From NCBI GenBank assembly GCA_911728435.2, contig OU452206.1, positions 11,686,297 through 11,750,296 of the forward strand: a stretch of DNA of 64,000 bases, in the 5' to 3' direction. The translations under genes were made by a program, and so were the position numbers. The DNA comes from Apoderus coryli. Taxonomy: Eukaryota > Arthropoda > Insecta > Coleoptera > Attelabidae. Positions 36,655-48,536 of the stretch are shown in pieces. Every line of letters starts with the position of its first letter. Position 1 is the stretch's first letter. The notes beneath the pieces are model-generated. The model did not search any database. It was not told the DNA's origin and was given only the letters and a program-made list of their open reading frames with translations.

Positions 36655-38250
36655 ACCACAAATCAGTCAAATTACATCGCCATATAAGGGGACTAATCCC
36701 CTTATATGGACTAATTAAATGAATATTTTTTTTATTTTGCCCACCCTTATTTTTCACAAAAATATATAAAATTCATCAAATCAAGGACTTTTTCAACTGC
36801 AAGTGAACGTAAAATCAACAAATCAGGCAAATTACATCGCAATATAAGGGGATTAGTTAAATTATCATTTTTTTTTGCCTACCCTTATTTTCCACAAAAA
36901 TATATAAAATTGATCAAATCAAGAACTTTTTCAACTGCAAGTGAACGTAAAATCAACAAATCAGGCAAATTACATCGCGATATAAGGGGATTAGTTAAAT
37001 TAATATTTTTTATATTTTGTCCACCCTTACATTTTCCACAAAAATACATAAAATTGGTCAATTCAAGAACTTTTTCAACTGCAAGTGAACGTAAAATCAA
37101 CAAATCAGGCAAATTACATCGCAATATAAGGGGATTAGTTAAATTGATATTTTTTTATATTTTGCCCACTCTTATTTTCCACAAAAATATATAAAATTGA
37201 TCAAATCAAGAACTTTTTCAACTGCAAGTGAACGTAAAATCAACAAATCAGGCAAATTACATCGCGATATAAGGGGATTAGTTAAATTAATATTTTTTAT
37301 ATTTTGTCCACCCCTACATTTTCCACAAAAATACATAAAATTGGTCAATTCAAGAACTTTTTCAACTGCAAGTGAACGTAAAATCAACAAATCAGGCAAA
37401 TTACATCGCGATATAAGGGGATTAGTTAAACTAATATTTTTTATATTTTGCCCACCCTTACCTTCTCCACAAAAATATATAAAATTAATCAAATCAAGAA
37501 CTTTTTCAACTGCAAGTGAACGTAAAATCAACAAATCAGGCAAATTACATCGCGATGTAAGGGGATTAGTTAAATTAATATTTTTTATATTTTGCCCACC
37601 CTTACATTTTCCACAAAATACATACAATTGGTCAATTCAAGAACTTTTTCAACTGCAAGTGAACGTAAAATCAACAAATCAGGCAAATTACATCGCGATA
37701 TAAGGGGATTAGTTAAATTGATATTTTTTATATTTTGCCCACTCTTATTTTCCACAAAAATATATAAAATTGATCAAATCAAGAACTTTTTCAACTGCAA
37801 GTGAACGTAAAATCAACAAATCAGGCAAATTACATCGCGATATAAGGGGATTAGTTAAATTAATATTTTTTATATTTTGTCCACCCTTACATTTTCCACA
37901 AAAATACATAAAATTGGTCAATTCAAGAACTTTTTCAACTGCAAGTGAACGTAAAATCAACAAATCAGGCAAATTACATCGCGATATAAGGGGATTAGTT
38001 AAATTGATATTTTTTATATTTTGCTCACCCTTACATTTTCCACAAAAATATATAAAATTGGTCAAATCAAGAACTTTTACAACTGCAAGTGAACGTAAAA
38101 TCAACAAATCAGGCAAATTACATTACGATATAAGGGGATTCGTTAAATTAATATTTTTTATATTTTGCCCACCCTTACATTTTCCACAAAAATATATAAA
38201 ATTGATCAAATCAAGAACTTTATCAACTGCAAGTGAACGTAAAATCAACT
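36655..38250. repeat. Satellite array, about 143-bp monomer, about 11 copies
   Basis: TCAGGCAAATTACATCGC recurs at 36823, 36961, 37105, 37248, 37392, 37536, 37679, 37821, 37965 and 38109, giving spacings of 138-144 (mostly 143-144). A diverged first copy starts near 36664 and a partial last copy ends near 38250. Alternate monomers carry GATCAAATCAAG and GGTCAATTCAAG, so the array evolves as dimers of about 287 bp. The spacing is mostly a multiple of three, which keeps long frames open on both strands (up to 168 codons plus, 151 minus). These are by-products of the repeat and not proteins. The edge copies are most diverged, as expected for unequal crossing-over. Confidence 0.95.
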
Positions 38251-39765
38251 CTGAACCATTGCCGTAATATTTTTCATTATGTGGTTATAAGCTTGAATTG
38301 GTAAAATATTCAGTTTGATTATATTTTTAAGCTTGTATTGGATAATTTTTTTGTGAAAAGAAATCTCGTCGTTATTTGATTTATTTATTACAATCGAATA
38401 TTTTATATGAGTAAAACAAATAATGACTTGTATACAAATAGACGAATGAATATTCCGCCTTCGCATAAATTCCTCAAATGAGAAATACCAATCTCACTAC
38501 TTTACTAGCGCCAGCCAAATGCTTAGAATAATAATTGTATACTTGACACACATTTGAAAATGTGCAATATCTAATAATATTAATATTGCGAGAGGCAATA
38601 CTAAAGATTAAGCAAATGTAAAATTATACACAAGAAAATCTACAAATCATGTGCAGAGTTAATGGTTTTGACTTTTAGTTAGAATTTTGAAAGAGTGTTA
38701 GGTATATCGCAATGTTTTCTATTTATTATTGTGCACTAAGTATATAGAATTTTTAGTAACTGGAAAAGTAGGACAAGAAAATAATCAAAAGACTGCCCAC
38801 AGTATTATGTTTGTAACTGCGTAATATAATGTGTCAGGAAATATATTATAATCATGAAAAGGCATATAAATATTGTGTATTATTATTTATGTGTTTGAAA
38901 TAACGTTTGACATAATTAAGCACGATTTTGTTCAACAAATAATAAACAAAAGCAAATATGATTATGGTAAATAAATGCTTCGTTCGTGTTTGTGTGGCAA
39001 ATTCACGATTTTCCATGATCCATTTGCGATTGTATGGGTTGAAATTTTGTTAAAGATTCAAATCTGGGTTGACACCATGAAAGATAAGCTTTTTTACGAG
39101 ACGTTCACCTCTCTAGTAAAAATACAAACAATAAACACAATGCAATTAAACAATTTATTTGTTTGAGTTTACATCAGCTTCGTTCCAACCAGAAAAACAG
39201 TTTCTTCATGTCAACATTATTCTAAATACATTTGATCAATATCGGACTGGGACGTATCCAGTTATAAAAAAATATTTGTTAAATTCTGCCTCTCGAATTG
39301 TAAATTATTAGATAATTGAGGCATATTTGTAGCTACGGAATATGTCACATCTTGAATAAGTAAATCGAGTTAAAGAGTATAGTTAAAAGTAAAATAGGTC
39401 GTTTACATTTTATTTTAAATCAACTTACCCTCAATTAATTTGAGGCTCGGATAGAACGACTGGAAAAGTTTCCTGATAATCAAAATTGTTATTTGGTCAC
39501 TATTTGATCAGCAAATTATGATAGAGAATAGAATATTTTTATGCTGCATATAAATTATTTAGCAGTAAGTTAATTTGTTACTTCGTATATATTAAAAAAT
39601 CGTTTGTGTCGCCCAAAACTTTCCCGACAAGATATAATATACTTAATCAAAAATATGTGACCTGCGTAACGAAACAGAAAGCTAATAAGTTTGTTTGAAC
39701 ATTTGGTGCAATTTAGAAAATATTATTTACAACTACTATACTAAATTTTTACAAAGAAATAACTA

Positions 39766-39895
39766 AATTTAAAAATACATAAAATAACTAAATTTAAAAA
39801 TACATATATACAGTGTGGCACAATAAAAAGGTTGCCACAGTATCTACAGAATAAAATACAATATATACAGTGTGGCGCAAGAATAATGGTCGCCA
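39766..39895 (+). repeat. Tandem 25-mer and paired ACAGTGTGGC motifs
   Basis: AAATAACTAAATTTAAAAAT occurs twice in tandem (about 39758-39803). ATACAGTGTGGC(A/G)CAA then occurs at about 39810 and again near 39868, each followed about 20 bases later by GCCACA. A third ACAGTGTGGC opens the repeat at 42684. These look like transposon termini. Confidence 0.5.
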
Positions 39896-41111
39896 CAAAG
39901 TAATTATTATTATTGTATTATGTTCATTATTTCCGATAAACTAATCTAAAAAACTTTAAAATGATGTATCACTGGACCCCTACTGCTATATGAAAATTTG
40001 GCGGTTGTGTCCACCCCTATCAAAAAAATATTTTTAAACATAGGAAAAACAATGCGAAAATCAAACAAAATTTAAAACAGTCAAAGGTTATTGTATGCCT
40101 CGAACTGGCTGAAGATATTGAACAGTAATTAAAAAATAGTATGAATTTGCCACGGAACTTTCGAATTACTGGTTTAGATCGGCAATTTAATTAAAACTGT
40201 TCTGAAAAAAATTGGTTAGGCTGCTGTTGATTTAGTGGAAGCGTAGTATAATAGAATGGCTTTAAAAATCCGAGTACAATTTTTTTTATTTTAATAATAC
40301 GGAGAAAAATTGAACGTATATAGTCGAACAAAAAAAGTTTTGAATGTAGTTAATGATTGAAGCTATCGTTTAAAAGTTCCGTGTTCTTATAATATGAGAT
40401 ACCATGATTGTTTAAGAGGTTTAGCTGTTATATTACCATATCAAGTGAGAACCAACATGAACCGGTCAATTAAATTTTGTTGCGTTATTATCACATAAAA
40501 ATCAATTAAGGCAAAACTATTCAACAGTGCATTATAGTGTAAAATACATTACTAAATTATCTTAAATACTTTAGATACATTTTATATATTATGTTGGAAC
40601 TAATATAGTAAATCTGGGTTACATCCTCATTCCATAGAGATTATAGTTATGATGAATATAAAAAAAACTATTGAAAGATAGATACTTATTACTACGACTT
40701 ATTAATACAAAATAAAAATCATAATATAGGATACAATGAATTTCAGTGGTAAGTTAAATTAGGCAAGTAGATGTGATAAAATAACGCAGTAGGTACAAGA
40801 TCGTCTAATTAGGTAGAAACATTTTGTTTATACATTTACCTAGAACATGGATTAAGTGTTGCAAGAATTAATACGGAAAGTTTGACTGATAATAACTGAT
40901 TTAATTTAATCTGTCAATATTCAGTTCTTTTTTATCCTTGAAATCCTGGAGATTTGTGTGATGAATAAGGAGAATGGTTTCACTAAGATTTAAAAGGCTT
41001 GAAGAAGCTGTCAAGGTCGTTGGTTGGTGTTTCAAAAAACGCGGCAATATTTAAGGGGTTCATTTCTCAGGTCATTTTATGGGAAAAAGATCCCCTGAAC
41101 ATACTATTTTA

Positions 41112-41370
41112 TAAGACACAAATAAAACAACGTCTACTCCACCAAACTATTTGTATATTTGTTCGCAATCAGCTTGCAGCGCCAGACATGTTTTGGAAAC
41201 TAAGTTTGCATCATCAGTGGCTCAGTATACATAGTTACGCAGTCATGTTAAGTACAAGTCAAACACAGTATGGCATGCATTATTTAAACGTCTATATACG
41301 CCCTGCAAGCTGATTGCGAACAAATATACAAATAGTTTGGTGGAGTAGACGTTGTTTTATTTGTGTCTTA
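41112..41370. mobile_element. Perfect 68-bp inverted repeat element
   Basis: The sequence 41112-41179 (from TAAGACACAAATAAAACAAC to CAATCAGCTTGCAG) is the exact reverse complement of 41303-41370, with a 123-base spacer. Perfect identity over 68 bases in a decayed intron implies a recent insertion or ongoing arm correction. There is no open frame of interest in the spacer. The class is unknown; TSDs are not clear. Confidence 0.85.
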
Positions 41371-41684
41371 CACATTCAGCTCCTCTCTAAGATGGATTAC
41401 TTCAAGAAATACTATTTTATTTAAGTCAAATATATCGTTACCGATTTTTTTGAAATTTGGCAGCGTTGTTGCTAGAAATAGGGAGCTTGTATGGCCCTAA
41501 CTAGATCAAAATTATGAAGTCCAGTGACGTTAGGGGGCAACTTAATAAAAATTATTGACAAACAAAAATGTACAACACTGACTGAAATTTACGATATTAT
41601 CTCGATATACAGCAACTAAAATTACAAATTTTTGATCTCTTGTATTTTTTTCATATGTTGCTTTTAAAAATATTGCGAATCTAT

Positions 41685-42190
41685 ACAGGGTGTCCCAAAT
41701 ATAAGAAATGAACCATAGTTGTGTTTTTTTTTAAATGGAATGCCCTGTATATGAATATATTTTTAGATTCCCCGTTCAAAATAAACCTAACTTTCATGAA
41801 ATACATCTCACCTAAACCTTACAGTTTTTTAAATATTTTAATTTTTATAAAAATATAGACATAATTTGAATGAAAAAATTCACACCTATTCGTTTGTTCT
41901 TTTTAAGCCAGTCTGGGCTGATAAATATACCCACTCATCATTTTTTACGCCAAAGATAAAAAACCCTCAATACTACATACAGGGTGTCCAATAATATAAG
42001 TTATATGATCGTAAAGTTTAATTCTAAAGAACTTGTTTAATTCAAATGGAACACCCGGTATATGAGGTAAAAATTAGATGCATAAAGTAATTATCTCTCT
42101 TGACGTTTTCGTGGAAAATGCACATATTCATAATATTAGGCGAATTTTTAATTGAACCTGTTAATTTCATGTAGACCACCCTGTATAAAA
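41685..42190. repeat. Cluster of ACAGGGTG/CACCCTGT family units
   Basis: One unit runs from ACAGGGTGTCCC (41685) to TAAATGGAATGCCCTGTATA (about 41752). A second runs from ACAGGGTGTCC (41979) to TCAAATGGAACACCCGGTATA (about 42063). A lone end, CCACCCTGTATA, sits at 42177-42188. Repeated insertion of the same family, or one nested composite, would explain this. Confidence 0.6.
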
Positions 42191-42683
42191 CTTAAGCATT
42201 TTAATACAGTGCTCAGGACAATTCTAATTTAAATTTCCTAGTGCAAGTCGTACGTACTGATTTACACTAATAACAGATATTACAGTAATAAGTAAGGTCA
42301 CTGGCTTTCGGATTAATATTTTTTTTTTTATTATAATATACAAACCAAAAGCGGCAAGGTCGTTTCGAAATGTCCGAACAACGTGAAAACCAAAACAAAA
42401 CATATCATCCAACAAGCAAGTGTTAACCACCTTTTACCATTTATATATGCCGGGTCATCACACTCACGTGATAAAACTTATACAAGGCTTCAGAAATATA
42501 CTAGGAAGAAGATCCTTATCAGTTTTTCATGGATACTCTTCGGAATACAGGTGCCTAAAAATTGTTGAAATCGAAAAACGGCTAATTAATAAATCAGATA
42601 CCTTTAACCTAGGTCAGCAACTACATTTATTTTTGAACATTTCCTTGTTTATATTTTTGAAGCGGTATTATATCTTATTCAAG

Positions 42684-42985
42684 TACAGTGTGGCTCTTAT
42701 ATTTTGAGACCGCAAAATTTTCCACGATTATTAGCAAAGATGCATTGGTAGTTGGCTAATTGTTACTGTCTTTATACATTTTTTACTAATAATATTGATT
42801 TAATGAAAAGATAAAGGTTCCTTATGTGCTTTTATAAAAGTAGAATTTCGATATCTTAATCTAGAGAACGTACAACACCTCTTTAATCTAGGTCTAGGTG
42901 ATTTTGTCTTTGGTTAAGCAAAGAAATTGTTAACGTTTTAGTTCTATAGAAGTATAGTTTAAAGTGTTCTTTATATTATGCTCAA
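42684..42985 (+). repeat. Dispersed repeat related to 26-27.6 kb
   Basis: It opens with ACAGTGTGGC, then ACCGCAAAATTTTCCACGATT, CTAATTGTTACTGTCTTTATAC and GTACAACACCTCTTTAAT (compare 27480-27600). It then runs GATTTTGTCTTTGGTTAAGC through AAAGTGTTCTTTATATT (compare the reverse complement of 26600-26690). So it joins two segments that are separate in intron 2 and may be closer to the parent element. No transposase frame. Confidence 0.6.
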
Positions 42986-43365
42986 CAGCAAATGAAAGTT
43001 AAATGTTCGCCATAGCAAATTATTGCAACAATATTGCGTTAATTTGAATTGTGTAAATTGTAAAATCAACACCTGTAAAACATTTTTTTTTCCATTATTT
43101 TATTATTAAATCGAATCAATTCAATCTAATAAATTATATATTACTATACCGCATACTTTTTGCGGTTATTGTAATCTAACACTCTAGAAAATGAACAATC
43201 ACAGTAATTGCGAAAACTCTGTTGAAATAGTTCGATAATAATTTTTGATACAAATTAGTAATTTGACGCGATTCTAGATATTATTAGATATATTTTTTAA
43301 CAATATGCATAGGTATATTCACAATATTTTGCACAAAATATTGTGGCTAAATTGTTAGCTTCTAT

Positions 43366-43450
43366 ACAGGGTATTTCTTAAGTAATCAAATATATTCAAA
43401 GAAGCAATTTTAAAAAAAAACCTCATATATAATATTTGTAATGATGCTTC
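43366..43450 (+). repeat. ACAGGGTATTTCTTAA transposon end
   Basis: It shares its start and following sequence with the end at 15088, and so belongs to the same subfamily. No partner end was found. Confidence 0.45.
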
Positions 43451-46400
43451 AGATATTTATCTGTGACATTTGGTGTGCATTCTCTATGCCTAATATTTTA
43501 TATTTTCAAAAATAATTTTATTCTTGTTCAATCAATATTGAACTTCTTTAGCTAATTCAACAGTTGAGGAGTTGAGTCAAAATACTCAGAAATCTGTGTT
43601 TATAAATAATAATCGAATAATTGAAATATTTCAATGTTCACTAATATAAAGCCTTATTATTATACAATATATTTTGACCTGTTATGACATCAGAGATAGA
43701 AAGTTAATGATATATCGATGTTTTTTTTTCAATAATTGATGAATCACATACATCCCTAATAAAGCGCATAACCACAATATAATGTTATGGTGTGGCAATA
43801 ACCCTGTTCCTTGTTTCTGTTGAATTCTTTGTTAACAAAAAAATACCTACATAATCAAGAATAATTTAATCTTTGGCTCTGACCCATATTTTATGGGTCT
43901 TAAATAAATAGATCTGATGGTTTATGTTTTACATTAATCATTTACATATATATATATGGACAAAATAATAATTGTAATACTGATTCTGTCCGGTACGTAA
44001 GTAATAGGTTAGTAACAGTATTTGCAGAGATTTTTCAACATAATTAACATGTTTTCTTCCTATGTGGTTAAAGTGTTCATCAAGAAAACGATATTATTTT
44101 ATTTTAAAACGGTATAGTTATAATACACACACCAAATTGGAGTTCAATGTACTATAGTCAATAATATCCAATTAAAATTTTTCACCGGCGTAGCACAGCA
44201 TTGGACACACCAAAAAAACAGAATCATAGTTATTAAAAATAGTGTTGTATAAGAGTCCACCTGCACGGGTTTCAAAATTACATAGAAATATTATTATCGA
44301 GATTATTGTGATCCAAAGAGTTATTTCTATCAATGTAGATTTTTGGCATTTCCTGTTTCAGATGTGGTTGTTTTTCAACTTACATATTAGTTTAACTACT
44401 ATTGTTTCCATTCATATCAAAGCTACCAACATTGTTGTATTAGTCTTTCAAAAATGCAAGGGGTAGGAAGGATTAAGTATATTTTGGATTTGGAGTAAAG
44501 GTAGAAATCATCGAGTAGATTTTTTCATGTAACAAAATGTAATTATCACAGAGCTACTTTCTAAATTATTTTTTAATTTTAGATGGGTAGTCATGATTCA
44601 AAGTAAAGTTCACAGTTGAATTATAAAAGGTATCAAAATATTTGCCTTTATTTAATACAGTTTTTTTTATTGACTTAACAATTTAATTAAATTCAACTGC
44701 TATCCTCTGGTCCTGATGAAACCGTCGGTGTTTTTAACATATACAAAAAATATTAATATTGCACAACCTGTCTACAAATATTTACTCATTTATACAACAA
44801 CATAATATAAGAGTATATTTTGTATTTACTAACATTGTAACATTTAGCAACAATAACATCAAAAAATATAATGCCCTGTTTCAATTTCCCTGTTTGAATT
44901 ACCTAAATGGTTGTTCTATTTTCGCAATAATGGGGCCAATCCTTCTCGTCTTGTTTATAAGTATATTCAAATGTCTATAAATAAAACAAGTATTTTAAAA
45001 CTAAGTGAGATAAATGCCATGTGCTGGTGGACTAAACATTATTATGTGTTTCATTTACCAAAATGGCTGGTAAGTGTTTTATAACTAAACGATTAAGAAA
45101 TACCTACAGCCACTTTGGCGTATTATTGTGCATTTGTAAATAAAAATAACCACAAGATTAAATTTTAAAAGAACAAGTTTATGAGCACGCTTTAGAGACC
45201 TAACTAACACGTTTGACATAGATTCTGAAGCAGCATCACCAATTATTAATAATTATCACTGAATCTTCAATCTTCTTACTGATCATATATCTGCCTCAGG
45301 ATATCTGATCTGATCTGACTTGTAACTGGGGGCGGCATAAGTCACGTATATATTTTCACCTAACAAAACTAGTTTCTTCAGTTGCCGACTAAGAATTGAA
45401 GTGGTGAATTTAAGTATTATAAATAAATAAATATCAAGTTAGTGGAGTTTACTACTTACTAATACTAGAACAGAGCTTCATAAAGTTTCAAACATTTTAA
45501 AGATTTGATTTTCAAATCTACATCACAAATTGAACTTCTTGTAAAAAAAAAAAACACCTCAATCCCTTCTGGACTCCAAGGTCAATATTACAATAATTTC
45601 AATAAATGTTCTTTCATTTCAATATTGAAATTAATTGGTATGCTGTATCGACACTTGACTTATTGAAAATTTTTGTTGTTGATATTAATGTCAAGTTTAC
45701 ATTTGGCAACATTGTTTTCCGGGGTGATCTATGGAAAAAGAAGATTTTTTTTTCTGCATTTTTAAGCTCTAAGTCTAAGTGTTAAATTTTAAAAACGCAA
45801 ATAACAAGGACGCAGGAGCTTTCGAACATTTGTGTGCTCAATTTAACGAAGAAGACAACTTCGGAAGGAGGTCCTCAGTTCATTAGAAGAGGGTAAAAAG
45901 ATAAAAGTAATCTTTTATGGCGGCCAATAGCTGTCAAACGACACTTTTCGTCATGATTTCAACTTTGACTTCAAGTCAATGTCCTTACAGCAAAGGCTGA
46001 TTATCAAACATTCAAGCTGGAATAAATAAGCGCACTCTATTAGAAATCAAACATGGATATACAAATTAAAATGAACTGATTTATCACTGACGTTTAAATA
46101 AGGTTATTTAACCTAATATTAATCATAATTATGTCTTATCAGTTACATAGATTATGTTTCAATTATATTGTTATTACTATAGAAGCGCAGCTTTTATGTG
46201 CTTATGCATCCCATACTACCTATTGCATAAATAGGTTTATAATCTCAGTGTGTCGCCCCCGGCATTATAAGAAACTACGCAGTAAAGTCGAGGTCGAAGA
46301 ATTTAGTTGACTTGGTTCTTTTACCTATTCGGGTTTATCATCACTGGCTGGCTATAATAATACTGCTACTACATCATTGACGTTCCAAAAGAACTTATAA

Positions 46401-47214
46401 AGCGAAAGCTTACAAAATAAAACTTTAAATTAGATAATATTAAAGAAACCTCTTACATCTAAGAAAACTTTCATGATTGTATGTGAGACTAATGCACGAA
46501 CACCCCTTGTTTCATATTTTGCTAATTTCAGTGGTAAAATTATCGGTTATACATCTATAACTTGTTGCACATGCAAATTGACCCGATATTAATTACCTAT
46601 GCATGCCTCCAATCTTTCAATTTCCCTTAAAATATTAACCCAATAATTACCAAATTAACTTTCCCACATTTTTCCTGAGTCTGAATTAAATGCAATGAGG
46701 ATTTAGATATTGTGAAAAGATGGAACTCCTTTATTGAAAAAAGCAATATGATATTTTTTACCACTGTCTACTTTTTAGTTGTGAGCCTATGATGTTCAAA
46801 ACAACAGATACAACAATAACAACTATACAGAAGCAAACACGTGACGTCACTGGTACCGTCACAAAGGTGCTTGGCGTTTTCTTTGAAGACACTGAGCTTT
46901 TGGGGGCGGGGTGTAGAGCATTGGCATCACGCAGCGTTGTCAAAGCACTACCATCGAATATTAACTTTAAACTGTGACACTACCTAGTATTTTCAAATGT
47001 TTTCATCCGATACTTCAAATAAGTGATATTTTTTACAGACAAAGAATTAATAATAATAATAAGCGTTTAAATAATCCAACAGAAAAAATCCATATACAGG
47101 AAATTCACATTACAATTAAGAAATCAATAATAATACTACTGAATGTGCCACAATATACAAATAAAAAAGCAAATAACTAAACAATCAAAATCACACAATA
47201 CAACTAATTGGAGT

Positions 47215-47900
47215 TTTCCAGCTTCTCCGCTGAATCACCAATCCTCCGCGCAATCATTCACCGACAAGACCAACAACTTGAGGAGGTAAAGATAAATTGA
47301 TATCACACTCGCCACAGACGCGATTGAACACCGAACACATGAAGTATACAGAACTCTGAGAGAGAATAATTGGGCCTACAGAAAAAGTAGCCGAACGTCT
47401 AGCCCCAAAACGAAGAACTAAAAATCTCACAAAACTAGCAGGAGGGAGGCTATCTACGAGTATATTGCTATTATGTGATTTATAGAGAAAAGTAACCGCA
47501 TTAATCTATCTTGTCTTGGCCAAAGCGTTCATTTCAAAATGAAAGAATAATCATACCCCTTGGCAGGATATAAACCTCGATAAGCCAAATATTTAAGGAA
47601 ACGCCTCTGGATTGACTCAATAGTACGAATATGACTGTCAATTCCTCATCAAATGTAACCCCAAATCTCTAAGCTCGTTCAATAGTTTGAGAGCCTCACC
47701 ATACAGTATTCATGTATCAGAGGACTTTTCAACCGAGTAAAAGAAACAATGTTACACTGACAAATTCAAGGAGAGTCTGTTATTGACACATCAAGACGTG
47801 AGGCACGCCAGAGGTCAAGGGGTAAGCAAAGGATCTAAAACCCTTATACTCTCTACTAGTAAAAGCTGATTGGAAAAACCAAAACTCTACAACACAAAGT
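47215..47900 (-). pseudogene. Non-LTR retrotransposon RT C-terminal region, decayed
   Basis: Translation on the minus strand gives DLGVTFDEELT, HIRTIESIQRRFLKYLAYRG, LYPAKGYDYSF, SLPPASFVRFLVLRFGA and later FNRVCGECDINLSLPPQ, in this order from about 47650 down to 47260. These are the thumb and C-terminal blocks of Jockey-type LINE reverse transcriptases: the DLGV-D segment, then the IQRRFLKYL helix. A frameshift and stops separate the blocks and the catalytic palm is absent. The 5' end (47650-47900) is poorly recognisable. The region is less AT-rich than the surrounding intron. Confidence 0.75.
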
Positions 47901-48245
47901 AATGTTTTCATTGAGACAACCATTTTAGTGGTTTAAATATTTCTGGAAAAAAAAGCAAAAATTACAATATTATAGAGACGTTAAGGAATGTTAGTTTGCC
48001 ATAGGTATATCAATCATTCACAGTAGTGAATTTTTCAATTTGAACAAAAATGTAATTTTTAACTGAATTTATAGGTTACCTATAGGTTTTTATTACCAAA
48101 TTAATGCCAAAAAAGAAAGGAAAGGGAAAAAACTTAATGTAAAATTATTTTGACAGATATTCAAATAAATTAATTAAAGCAACAGACAAAAGAAAACAAA
48201 CAAAAACCAAAGTGAACTTCACACAATTTTTAATCTAATAATGAA

Positions 48246-48290
48246 AACTGAAACTAGTTTAGGATTAATAAGCCATCATCAGTCCTACAA
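48246..48290 (-). repeat. Decayed hammerhead copy, inverted partner
   Basis: On the minus strand CTGATGA (48282-48276) is intact and stem II (GGCTT-ATT-AATCC) has one mismatch. GAAA has become TAAA, and the cleavage triplet GTC has become GTT. The essential G change predicts no cleavage. Confidence 0.6.
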
Positions 48291-48499
48291 TAAAGAACGC
48301 ATAAGAGAAAACACACGTAAAATGGACAACAAATTTGAATATAAGTCCATAAGGCAAAATACCTGTGTACAAAAAGCATGAATCTTTAACCCGCAACAAG
48401 TTTAGTGTGTTGTGTTTGTTGAGGGTTGAAGTTTGAGGTGTTTTACAACTGGTGAGTTTTTTGCCTTATGGACTTTCTTGTCAATTTTCTATTATTGTA

Positions 48500-48536
48500 G
48501 GACTGATGATGGCTTATTAAGCCGAAACTAGTCTCC
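48500..48536 (+). ncRNA. Hammerhead ribozyme motif, canonical core, minimal helix III
   Basis: The order is GGA (helix I, 48500-48502), CTGATGA (48503-48509), stem II GGCTT-ATT-AAGCC (48511-48523, five Watson-Crick pairs), GAAA (48524-48527), then C-TA-GTC (48528-48533) and TCC (48534-48536) closing helix I. Helix III would be two pairs (A-U, C-G) over a two-base loop, and the predicted cleavage falls after GTC at 48533. All invariant core residues are present. Such tiny helix III hammerheads are known from Penelope-like elements, where they are thought to act as dimers. Helix I beyond three pairs is weak, so activity of a monomer is uncertain. Confidence 0.65.

Noticed and set aside
36655..38250. 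CRISPR-like array
   Set aside because: The whole 143-bp unit is conserved, with no unique spacers, in an evident animal nuclear genome.
36885..38267. Several long open frames on both strands (up to 168 codons) in the 36.9-38.3 kb region
   Set aside because: They repeat every 48 codons and follow the 143-144-bp satellite on both strands; no protein family is recognisable.
46758..46977. Overlapping opposite-strand frames of about 60 codons near 46.8 kb
   Set aside because: Neither shows a known motif or splice context; the region is only slightly less AT-rich than its neighbours.
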